Shown in pieces: positions 1 through 8,755 of a stretch of DNA of 53,633 bases. Positions within the stretch are counted from its first letter, which is position 1; each line of letters starts with the position of its first letter. A program made the position numbers and the translations under genes. Under the pieces are notes generated by a model, which did not search any database, was not told the origin of the DNA, and saw only the letters and a list, made by a program, of their open reading frames with translations. Origin of the DNA: Blattamonas nauphoetae (lineage: Eukaryota; Preaxostyla; Oxymonadida); the NCBI GenBank assembly GCA_033064195.1, contig JARBJD010000427.1:1-53633 (forward strand). Direction: 5' to 3'.

Positions 1-628
1 CTTATTGTCTAACACATTCTTGCTGGGATCAGCTGGATTGCTTCGATTTGCACGAGTTATTCCCAATGTGTCTGTCATGTGTGTTCACCAACAGCTCTCT
101 TCATTGTATTGCATATGGTTGTTGAGATCGTTTGGTCTTCATCTCTTCATAGCTGATGTCTCGATAATTGGTTGGCAAATCGTATGTTCCATTTTTGAGG
201 AAATTCCGATGTACAGCTTTGATTCTCCTTCCATTCTCTTGATTAAACGATGTATAGGATGTCTGTCTTCGCATGTCTGGAGTTGGATTCATTGCGTAGT
301 ATGTCTCTTTGACTGGTCTACTGTTGTATGGAGTGAGCATAGCACCATTGACTGCAATCAAATCTCCAGAATCATTTTCGTAAACCATCACATCAGGAAC
401 TTGTCCATATTGTTCTTCTTTCGCAGTCCAATTTCGTCCTGTTCTTGTAATATACTCACGTGCTGATGGAAGACTACACAGAGCATCATTGCGTCTGGTT
501 TGAATATCATCGTCGGCATAGATTCGTTTCAATGCTGCTTGAGTCTCTGCTGCGCATCTCATTTTTGGTTTCTTCTCTCTTGTTTTTCTTGTTGGTTGGT
601 TGTACACAATCTGTGGTATCATTGACAT
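1..628 (-). pseudogene. Polinton A 320-aa protein gene, partial and broken
   Basis: This is the 5' part of the gene seen in full at 48093-49055 in copy B, cut by the window edge and carrying about one or two breaks. The product is not recognised. It is basic near the N terminus and rich in Arg, Tyr and Asn, with no membrane segment. It is divergent from the ATPase, with about 50 bp between the two starts. Its place next to the ATPase suggests a virion or packaging role, but this is inference. Confidence 0.7.
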
Positions 629-681
629 TTCATACAAAATAAAAAAACCAAAAGTATATTTTAATTAGAGTTAAATCACAA

Positions 682-1563
682 ATGAAGAAATCGAATATGG
701 CTAAACCAGAGGTTTCGCGGAGGGTGGAACCCTTGTCTCTAACAGCATACGTGAATGCTAAATTGAGTGAAGCATCTAGTAGGAATGTGTCTCATGAAGT
801 GCAATCACAAATACATCCAGACTTGAATTTCAATCGCAATAGTGTCAATGTCCTCGTTGGAAACAGAGGAAGTGGGAAAACCTTTAATGCTCTTCGGGAA
901 GTTGCCAAGCTCCAGAATGTTCGAGTTAGGAATGAACTGTTCCATCTCTTTGTCTTCGTGACTGATAAGAATATTGATCCAACCTTCGATAAATTCAAAC
1001 CAATTCTGAACGTTCCTTATGTGAAAGTCAAATACGATGATGCACTTCCATTTCTGTTGGAACTCTCTGAATCGAAAGCAGCTTATGAAGAAATTATTGA
1101 CAATCAGTGGCAAGACAGAATTACTGATGAATGCAGAGATGATCTATTCGACTCACTATACATTGATGACTTCTCAGTGAAGAATCTCCAAACGATAATA
1201 CTCCTCGATGACTGTCGCAGAATCCTAGGTGAACGAAGAACATCCAAAAATAGAATGACAATGATGGACTTGTTACTGGAGAATCGACAACCGAAGTTCA
1301 CTTTCTTTCTGACGATGCATGAACTCTTCAGTTTGTCAGCAGATATGAAGTCAAACATTGATTCAATGTGGATCTTTGGAGGATTCAACAAGGAACGAAT
1401 CAGCAGAGTCTATCCGCAGTTGAACTCCCCAATTGATATTCGACAATTCTGGAATGTCTATCAACGAAAACAGAAATGTGAAGCAATCATTCTTCGATAC
1501 AATACTGATGGAGTTACACTGAATGAGATCAATAAAGACGGATTAATCAGAAGGGTCCGTTAG
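682..1563 (+). CDS. Polinton A genome-packaging ATPase (A32/FtsK-HerA type)
   Basis: The 293-residue open frame has a Walker A motif GNRGSGKT at residues 60-67 and a Walker B strand TIILLDD at about 171-177. It is followed by FTFFLTMHELF, a sensor-like strand. This is the layout of poxvirus A32-like ATPases, which in the family are thought to pump DNA into the capsid. It is the only major gene of the element on the plus strand, divergent from the 320-aa protein gene and convergent with the coiled-coil gene, with which its 3' end overlaps by about 20 bp. Copy B has a near-identical protein with a shorter N-terminal segment. Confidence 0.93.
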   Translation: MKKSNMAKPEVSRRVEPLSLTAYVNAKLSEASSRNVSHEVQSQIHPDLNFNRNSVNVLVGNRGSGKTFNALREVAKLQNVRVRNELFHLFVFVTDKNIDPTFDKFKPILNVPYVKVKYDDALPFLLELSESKAAYEEIIDNQWQDRITDECRDDLFDSLYIDDFSVKNLQTIILLDDCRRILGERRTSKNRMTMMDLLLENRQPKFTFFLTMHELFSLSADMKSNIDSMWIFGGFNKERISRVYPQLNSPIDIRQFWNVYQRKQKCEAIILRYNTDGVTLNEINKDGLIRRVR

Positions 1564-1901
1564 TTCTTGAATCACATTTCCAATCGTCTCGTCAAGACTT
1601 CGAAGCCTCATGCTGAGAGTATCTGTTAGAGTTCGAATTGATTCTTCAATGTCTGATAATCTTTGATCAATCGCGAGTGAATTAGGAGAAGTGGAAGCAT
1701 CATCATATCGTTTCCTCAGTGCAATCTCACCTCTTATTTTTGTAATTCGATATCCATCGATTTGGATCATCCAATTCAGTTTCTGAGTTGTGTACTCATT
1801 CAGTTCTTTTCTATTCTTCTCCAAGTATCTCTGAAAGTCGTGGATGTTTGTGAACTCTTTCTGCTCAGGATCAAACGGTTCTAATATTTTCAGTGATGTG
1901 A
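1543..1901 (-). pseudogene. Polinton A coiled-coil protein gene, about one break
   Basis: This is homologous to the open 119-residue gene at 49942-50301. The protein has a short N-terminal part, then a basic KNRKELNEYTTQKL segment, and ends in a heptad pattern (LSDIEESIRTL...SLDETIGN) that predicts a coiled coil. It overlaps the 3' end of the ATPase on the other strand. The function is unknown; its place between ATPase and integrase is the same in both copies. A TTTTTATTT-type sequence lies just upstream of the start region. Confidence 0.6.
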
Positions 1902-1971
1902 TTTAAGTGAAATAAAAATATTTGAAACATTTTTGAGATTCGACTAAATTGAAGCGAACGAAGTTCTGAGG

Positions 1972-3906
1972 TCAGAATAGACCGAATTCCGCGATGAATT
2001 CTGGAGTTAAGTCGTCAATAGAGTCTGCATGGAACTTTGTGTGTTGGATTGGAACGTAGACAACTTTTGACAGACATGTGAGTCCATTCAGTAGAGTAGC
2101 TACCACATTACCGTGCTTGTTTTCAATGAATTTCCCCACAAATTGAAACTGTCTACGCTTCTTCTGACACTTAGCAATAGTCTTGTCCAAATCAAGGTGA
2201 ATCAACAGAATGTTTCCTGGTTTGTATTTCCATAACATCTGTGTTGTCTGTTGTCGTTGGATGTTCTTCAATTGCTCTTCACAACTGGAGATATACAGAG
2301 CTTCAATCTCTCTATTGTTCTGTGCTTGCTCTGGTGTGAACTTGTTCCAGTACGCTCGATGTGGAGTCATGTTGTAGTATTCCACCATCTGATTCATCAA
2401 TGAATGATTGGCCATCTGTGTTGCATTGTCTTGGAATCCATCTCTGATTGTTCTGATCACTCGATCGACAATTCTATTGTGATTTGTGAATGGCGAACTT
2501 GTGAAATATGTGCTGACATTCAGATCCTTGAAAAACTCTGATGCTTCTCTACTTGTCCATGCTGCTTCTCCATCACCTCGAATGTTGTTAACGTGAACGC
2601 CACGATGATTAATCAGGTCATTGATTGCAGTCTTGACTTTGCTCCATGATTTATCCAGAACAGGAATTACTACAAGGTATTTTGTGTTGATGTTAATAGC
2701 GAAGAGGTAAATCTGAAGTACTGTTTTCGACGTTGGTGATTGGATAAATACAAGATCAATTTCCCAGGATCCAAACTTGGGAGAAAAGTATGGTCTATCA
2801 CAATTCTGAGGAACCTTTCTGTCTGATGTCTTCTGTGGATCACCTGTTATTGCTTTCGACATGAACTGCATCTTTGATCGAAATGGATATACAATTTTTT
2901 CCGTTGTTTTAGGAATCATTGGTGGATCAATTCTCATTCTGTCACTTCCTTTTTCTCTCCGAATTTTCCTCGGATGTGCAACATTCCATCTGTGATCATA
3001 TTCCTCATACCAATCCTGAAATGATCTTCCTCCGAATGGGATTTGTTTTGTGTGAGTCAGTATGAAGTTAAGATCATCGTTCGCAATAGTTTTGTTAATC
3101 GAGGCTCGAACAAATGTGTCTCTGTTCATTTTATTTGCATCCAGAATGTGTGAGGTAATAAAGTGTTCCATTTGCTTTTGATTATTCATTATTGAGTTCT
3201 CAGCTTTGATCTGTTCATCTTCTGAATTATTTCTCTGTTGATGATCAAACAATCCTTTCATCTGTGCCAACTTATTGAGAACTTGCTGTGTCGTAGGTTC
3301 GTACTGTCTGATCTCTCTCACTGGGTGTTTTGACGCAGTTGTTCTGATTGACATTGGTGGATTGGGAATAATGACATCATCGTCCTCCTCTTCAAATTTC
3401 CTCTCCTTCATTGGATATTCATATTCAAACCCAGCCGATTTCAAGTTTCTCTTCTGTCCAGGAATAATTAGATATTCAGGTGGTTCTATAACTATTGGTC
3501 CTTGCACTGGAGTTGGGATTGGGATTGGTCTTGCCTCTGCAGGGTTTCGAACTCTTGGTGAGAGAATTGGTGTCACTTGCTGATTGTACTTTCGATGATA
3601 TTCTTTATACATCTTGTATGCTTTTTCACATCTCCAATCACTAAAACGTTTTCCCAAGAATGCAATCAGAAACTGTGAGACTACTTTTGTTCCATCTGAA
3701 ATAGTTTAATTGGGAGAGAGACCTCCATTGAACCAATCCTCGAAATATGTTTCATCGTTTGCAACATACTCTCCATGTGAATCATAGACATCATATACTG
3801 GTAAAGTGTTGGTTCTATTGAACTTGACATTGAATATTTTATCTTTAGAATGCTGTGTACACCGAAGTAACCTATCCACTAATGAATTGATCTGTCTTGT
3901 ATTCAT
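1972..3906 (-). pseudogene. Polinton A integrase (retroviral rve fold), about one break
   Basis: The main open stretch covers 1972-3657. An N-terminal region with proline-rich and acidic linkers is followed by a core with acidic positions in WEIDLVF and GDGEAAW and a third in the helix before IRTIRDGF. After the core comes an SH3-like C-terminal part (WKYKPGNILLIHLDLDK). Polinton integrases cut and join element ends to host DNA and leave 6-bp duplications. It lies upstream of the coiled-coil gene and just downstream of PolB. The start region is preceded by the AT-rich motif shared by element genes. Confidence 0.88.
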
Positions 3907-3929
3907 TTATTCAAAAATAAAGTTTGTGT

Positions 3930-6900
3930 TTATTCCATTTGATAATCAGTTGCTTTCAATCCATGAATGAATGGAGGACATGATTCATTTTCAAGGACGA
4001 TTGCCTTCAGATGAATTCCACTGAGACTGAGTTTCTGCTGTTGGATTTTCGCAATCTCAATTCCATTACTGTCACCTTCGCTATTGGTTCTTCTCGTCTG
4101 GAACGCATCATCATGATGCTTGAACCGTTTTACGGTGAAGTTCAGTGTTGTGGTCACAGTTTTCTCTCCATTAAGACACTTCACATAATCGTCACTTGTG
4201 ATGTTTGTTTTCTTTAGAGACACTCCTTTGATCTTACATTTCTCATCGAGAGAGTAACACTTTGGTGCAAGACAGATCATCTGTTCACCTTCCTTTTCAA
4301 TTGCTAATCCCAACAACTTCTTCTCATCATCAACTCCTTTTTCAGGATTGGGAAACCATTCGTATTTGTGAGCATCATAGAATTCCTTATCAGCAATCAC
4401 GTGTTCAAATTGTTGATGAATTCCAGCGTTTGGATCTCCACTAATTGCCCAATAAGCAGAATCAGTGTCTCCCTCACAGAAGTGAATCTTGTTCATATCT
4501 AGACACTTGTACATGAAATTGTAGATGAAATTCAGATACCAGAACTTGGCATTGTCGAGTGTGAAAACTGCTTCTTGTAGACATGTTTTACACGATGCTT
4601 TCTCTCTGTCTTCAATCACAATGTAGTTGTCCTCATTGATCTCTCTCGTAGCCACAAATCCTTTCATCATTTGTTTCAAGTATGTTCTCTTCTCACTACA
4701 TATTGTGATTGAGTTGTACTTCTCAGTGTTCATTCCATCATATCCGTAACTTCCATTCAAGTTGGTCTTACAGAACTGTTCCTTTCCCTTGTTTCCAACC
4801 TTCATTGCTTCTATTCGATCATTCATGAACGAGGTCACAAATGGTTCAAATCCAGCGTGTCTGGAGAATACCATCACACTCTTAATGTCATCAATAATGA
4901 AGTGGCAATAATCAATAAGGAACCACAGATAGTATGTCGAAAAGAACATATACTGATCGTGAGTGCTCAAGAGTTGAGTCAATTTCCTTTGTTTGTCATC
5001 AGTCTTCAATCCATGTTTCTTCATCAACGAATATGTCTTCTCTCCAATGTTCTCTTCAGTCGTATTGACCACAATGTTTCTGAAGATTGGTGGGAAGTTA
5101 ATGAAATCATTTATGTACTTTTCATCGATGTGTCCTTTCAGTTCTGCAACGAACAATGTCTTCTGATTTTTGTCTTCGACGATCTCCCGACATTCTTTAT
5201 CTCCTGTTGCGGTGAATAAGCATCTTCCTGGCATGTACATTCTGTGGTTGGTGTATGGATTGTTCTTGTTCTTGATTGATGAGAAAGCACTTGGATAAAG
5301 TGAATTAAAGTCAACACCACAGACGTGAGTCATTTTGTGTTCTGTGTCCTTGGAGATAACTTTTCCATCTTCATATGTGAAGTGATTGATTGGAGTCACG
5401 TCTTTGATGTTCTGTCGATGTTGAACATTCGATAGTCCACCAGTCACTGCTGCTCTCAACTTGTGATATGTTTGCTCATGTGTTAGAGTCATTGGGAGAG
5501 ATTTCCAGATGCAATATTTCTTCAGTTGAATCCTCAATCGTGTGAGATGTTCATCTTTGTCTGACTTGTATGTGTTGCAGTAGTCACAGCAGATCTTTAC
5601 GTTCTCTTTTGAATGTCCTTTCGAATTGTCGATTCTATCCAGTGTTGGTCGAACTGCTTGTGAGAAGTGACTCTTGCAGATATAGCACACTCTCTTGCAT
5701 TGTTGAACAAACCAGTCGTAGTCTGCTTCAGTGACATTGTTGGTAGTATTGCGATGAGCTTTCTGGTCTTGATAAATGTACGATGCAACCTTGTACTTCC
5801 AGTATTGTTTCGTGATTTTTATTTCACCAGATTGATCCACTCCATTGAAATCATCATCAATATCAAAGTCCTTGTAGGCACACGCATATTTGATTGCTGA
5901 AGCATTCGCTGACAATGAAAGATTGTGCAACATATCCACCTTGGATTGGAAGTTCAGATCAATGAGATTATCCAATGGTGCAATCATACATTCGACGTCT
6001 CTGATGTTGTAGAACTTGAGGTAATCCCATCTGTTCTTGAATCCTTGCTTCTTCCAATCATCAATGTAAAGTTTGAACTCTGTGTCAGACATTTCACTGT
6101 TGTTGAGACTGGAATAGAATTCATCTTTGGAGAATGGTTCTTGTTTGCTCAGCACTATGTCGTAGTCTGATGAATCAAATGATTCGTAAGCGAAGAATGA
6201 TTTCTGAAGTGTTGTCTTTCCTCCAAAAGCCTTCACTGCAATATCCAATGTCATTGGTCCAGTGTACGACATCATGTCAATGAAGCGGAGTACCTGTTGT
6301 GTTTTCTCGTGTCTGATCAGAACTTGTTTGTACTTTGTTGTGGATCCAAGGAAACTCACCACTTTCCAATCCTTGTCAACGAGATCACGAAAGATGAGAT
6401 TGATGTCGAATCTGGAACTGTTGAACCCAATCACACTGACTTCATTCTGAGAGGGTATTTCTGGATCTTCATAGTAGTTGTCCTCTCGAACTGTCTCACC
6501 GTATTTGAAGAGTTCTCTGATCCATTGCTTCACGAAGTCCTTTCCATCTCGAAGATCAAAGTAGATTGACTTCGCACCCGATTTTGTTTTAATCGCTGAT
6601 GCAACTGACAGAGGCTTTAAGTGTGAGATCAATTGTGTATTGTCATCAGAGAATAGATTGTCAAGAATGAGATCTTCCATCGTTTCGAAATCGTAAGTGA
6701 TGTAGTGTTGTGTTGGTTTGAATTCGGCTTGTCTTTTGTGTGCCATCAGAAATTCATAAGTTCTGTTGTTAAGAATATGTGGAACGTATGGTCTTGGCGT
6801 CTTATCGAGTGAGATCTTCTTCACATGTTTTCCATCAAGTTCTTTGCACTCTTTGAGATGTTTCTCGTAGTATGTCTTGAAGTGAGAATCCTTGACTTGG

Positions 6901-8321
6901 AATCCTCTTGATTGACAAAATGGACAGAGTTTGTATCCAGTGATTTTCTCAGGATCAACAATGAACATCACATGAACGAGAGTTGCAGTGAGAGGAATCA
7001 TCAGAAGTGGGAGAACTCTTGCATCATCATTTTCGTTGACATACGACTGACTTAGGAAATACTTCTTCTTGTCTTCATCATATTCATAAATGTGAACTGT
7101 GACGTTGTGTCTAATCATTTCTTTCTCCAAATCACAAGCGATATCAAATCCAGGATAATTGCGTAAGTGTTCAGTAAGTTGATGTGGCTTCAGGTGGGTC
7201 AGATTCTTCGATTCTGCGAACAATCTTTTTGCTTCAACGTTTCTCATATTGATTGATATTTTCTTACCTTGAACTTCAGGAAGTGTGAGGAATGATAGAG
7301 CTTGAAAGAAGCAAATGTTGAACTCAGAATCGATGTACCGAACGTTTCTCGTTTTGATGTGTTCAGTGAGAATCGCATTTGCTTTTCCTGCAACTGGGAA
7401 CCGATAGACTGCAACCAGAATGGAGTGGAATGCGATGTACATTGTCTTTGTATCCATTAGTGTTCTCTCTTGTGATTCTTTGATCAGATTGATTGCATAT
7501 TTGGAATACTCAGTGATGTCTCCAGTACTTCGGATCACTGTCGGAAAACTCTTCGATGTGTTCTCCAATTCTGGTCTGAAATCCTTGTATGTTGTCTCAT
7601 CTTTATCTTTCCTCTCAATAATCTTTCCGAAGTCAATACTAATCTTGAATGGATGATCCTTCTCTTTGTCGAATACTGCATTGATGAAGGTTGTGATTTC
7701 TTCAACATTTTTCAGATGATTGTGGAAGTACAACTGATATGGTTTTCCATTTTCTTCAACCTTCTCGACCTCATTCTTTTTGAACTTTCTCCGTGCATCC
7801 ATGAGACAAGAATTGAATGCTGCTTTGTCACGTGGTTCAGCGAGTAAGATACATTCTTCAAAGCCATCAAAGGTCTGCACTTCTTTTTTTTCCATTTGTT
7901 CATTTTTCTTTTGAATGATCAACAGATTCTTCATCCAATGATCCATTAACTTCTCTTCAATTGATTTCAGTTTCCACGTCATTCTGAACACTTGCTTCTT
8001 CAGTTCATCTTTGTTCACTCTTGGATTTGCTCTCATGTTTTCAACAATCATTCGGTGAGCGAGTCGATCTTCTGACGCCATCTGTTGTCGAAGTTTCACT
8101 TGTTCAATAAAATCTGGAATGAGATTGAGATCGAGATTCTTTATTGGATGTGGAAACTCGAGATCTGTGTGTTGAAGCATATTCAGGAGAAAGGATCTGT
8201 GATGTTGATAATTTTTACTGTCAGGATAGTACGTTCGACCATCACTAAATTGAAATTGTGCATTCGGAAAGAGATCTCGAATTTCTTGAATTCTTTCCTT
8301 GACTGGTTGTAGCAGTGTCAT
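3930..8321 (-). CDS. Polinton A protein-primed family B DNA polymerase with HNH-like insert
   Basis: This is an open frame of 1463 residues. Exonuclease motifs: ITYDFETMED (about 540), GFNSSRFD (about 637) and YNIRDVE (about 774). Polymerase motifs: DFNSLYPS (about 1005), KTNLNGSYG (about 1188), GDTDSAYW (about 1287) and the KCY (KxY-type) motif at about 1353. This order is that of protein-primed PolB. Extra parts are a Cys- and His-containing OTU-like stretch (FNICFFQALSF at about 335; LVHVMF at about 450), a CPFC...H...H...C zinc finger at about 464-490, and an HNH-type segment (CYIC, TLDRIDNSKG, CDYCNTYKSD) at about 874-920, between the exonuclease and motif A. The start is the ATG 8 bp from an AT-rich promoter-like motif. 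No terminal protein is seen as a separate gene; in related elements it is thought to lie in the N-terminal region. Confidence 0.95.
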   Translation of the reverse strand: MTLLQPVKERIQEIRDLFPNAQFQFSDGRTYYPDSKNYQHHRSFLLNMLQHTDLEFPHPIKNLDLNLIPDFIEQVKLRQQMASEDRLAHRMIVENMRANPRVNKDELKKQVFRMTWKLKSIEEKLMDHWMKNLLIIQKKNEQMEKKEVQTFDGFEECILLAEPRDKAAFNSCLMDARRKFKKNEVEKVEENGKPYQLYFHNHLKNVEEITTFINAVFDKEKDHPFKISIDFGKIIERKDKDETTYKDFRPELENTSKSFPTVIRSTGDITEYSKYAINLIKESQERTLMDTKTMYIAFHSILVAVYRFPVAGKANAILTEHIKTRNVRYIDSEFNICFFQALSFLTLPEVQGKKISINMRNVEAKRLFAESKNLTHLKPHQLTEHLRNYPGFDIACDLEKEMIRHNVTVHIYEYDEDKKKYFLSQSYVNENDDARVLPLLMIPLTATLVHVMFIVDPEKITGYKLCPFCQSRGFQVKDSHFKTYYEKHLKECKELDGKHVKKISLDKTPRPYVPHILNNRTYEFLMAHKRQAEFKPTQHYITYDFETMEDLILDNLFSDDNTQLISHLKPLSVASAIKTKSGAKSIYFDLRDGKDFVKQWIRELFKYGETVREDNYYEDPEIPSQNEVSVIGFNSSRFDINLIFRDLVDKDWKVVSFLGSTTKYKQVLIRHEKTQQVLRFIDMMSYTGPMTLDIAVKAFGGKTTLQKSFFAYESFDSSDYDIVLSKQEPFSKDEFYSSLNNSEMSDTEFKLYIDDWKKQGFKNRWDYLKFYNIRDVECMIAPLDNLIDLNFQSKVDMLHNLSLSANASAIKYACAYKDFDIDDDFNGVDQSGEIKITKQYWKYKVASYIYQDQKAHRNTTNNVTEADYDWFVQQCKRVCYICKSHFSQAVRPTLDRIDNSKGHSKENVKICCDYCNTYKSDKDEHLTRLRIQLKKYCIWKSLPMTLTHEQTYHKLRAAVTGGLSNVQHRQNIKDVTPINHFTYEDGKVISKDTEHKMTHVCGVDFNSLYPSAFSSIKNKNNPYTNHRMYMPGRCLFTATGDKECREIVEDKNQKTLFVAELKGHIDEKYINDFINFPPIFRNIVVNTTEENIGEKTYSLMKKHGLKTDDKQRKLTQLLSTHDQYMFFSTYYLWFLIDYCHFIIDDIKSVMVFSRHAGFEPFVTSFMNDRIEAMKVGNKGKEQFCKTNLNGSYGYDGMNTEKYNSITICSEKRTYLKQMMKGFVATREINEDNYIVIEDREKASCKTCLQEAVFTLDNAKFWYLNFIYNFMYKCLDMNKIHFCEGDTDSAYWAISGDPNAGIHQQFEHVIADKEFYDAHKYEWFPNPEKGVDDEKKLLGLAIEKEGEQMICLAPKCYSLDEKCKIKGVSLKKTNITSDDYVKCLNGEKTVTTTLNFTVKRFKHHDDAFQTRRTNSEGDSNGIEIAKIQQQKLSLSGIHLKAIVLENESCPPFIHGLKATDYQME

Positions 8322-8328
8322 TTACTAC

Positions 8329-8339
8329 AAAATAAAAAA
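8329..8339 (-). promoter_or_regulatory. AT-rich promoter-like motif before PolB
   Basis: The coding strand reads TTTTTTATTTT ending 7 bp before the PolB ATG. The same motif precedes most genes of the element in both copies, so it is likely a core promoter or start signal. Confidence 0.55.
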
Positions 8340-8365
8340 TCCGAAAATAAAAAAAAGTTGAGCGT

Positions 8366-8755
8366 TTATTTCTGTATTCTCAGATGGGGCTTTTTCTTAG
8401 CAGTCAGCCATGCATCAAATCTAATTCTGAACACTTCACTTCCACCAATCTCTCGATATGTGAATGGAACCAAAACTTTGGTGTACTCACCGACGAGCTC
8501 ACAATTGTATTTCTTCAGTTCATTTTCGACGAATGATTGAGTGTAGTGTCGACGTTTCGCAATGTGAGGTCTGTTTCCTTGATTCCACAACTTTGGTTTT
8601 ATTCTCCATTCAACTCCCTCATGAACGTACGTCACCGGCACATTATTTCTGACATACTCAGAGACTAGTGAACAGTTCTCTTCTCTCATTGATTCAATTA
8701 ATGCTTGTTCCGAACATACTCTACGTCTTTCCTTGTACATCGCAGTTGGATTCAT
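8366..8755 (-). CDS. Polinton A 129-aa repeat protein straddling the TIR edge
   Basis: The protein has two units of about 50 residues. The first holds ENCSLVSEYVRNNVPVTY and ends in a Trp-Gly-Pro-His pattern; the second holds YNCELVGEYTKVLVPFTYR and ends in KKPHL. It is a paralogue of the TIR protein at 10465-11058, whose last two units it matches. The inner edge of the TIR falls inside this gene, so only its N-terminal part recurs at the other end of the element (41472-41684). The unit pattern is loosely like the zinc-ribbon-type repeats found beside homing nucleases and in large viruses, but without the Cys pairs; this comparison is tentative. The function is unknown. Confidence 0.75.
   Translation of the reverse strand: MNPTAMYKERRRVCSEQALIESMREENCSLVSEYVRNNVPVTYVHEGVEWRIKPKLWNQGNRPHIAKRRHYTQSFVENELKKYNCELVGEYTKVLVPFTYREIGGSEVFRIRFDAWLTAKKKPHLRIQK

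Noticed and set aside
1972-3906. Reading the integrase as evidence for an LTR retroelement
   Set aside because: No reverse transcriptase, protease or LTRs are present. PolB, packaging ATPase and capsid genes in the same block fit a Polinton.
3930-8321. Many frames of 60-120 codons on the plus strand opposite PolB
   Set aside because: They mirror the polymerase codons, lack the AT-rich start motif and show no recognisable protein features.
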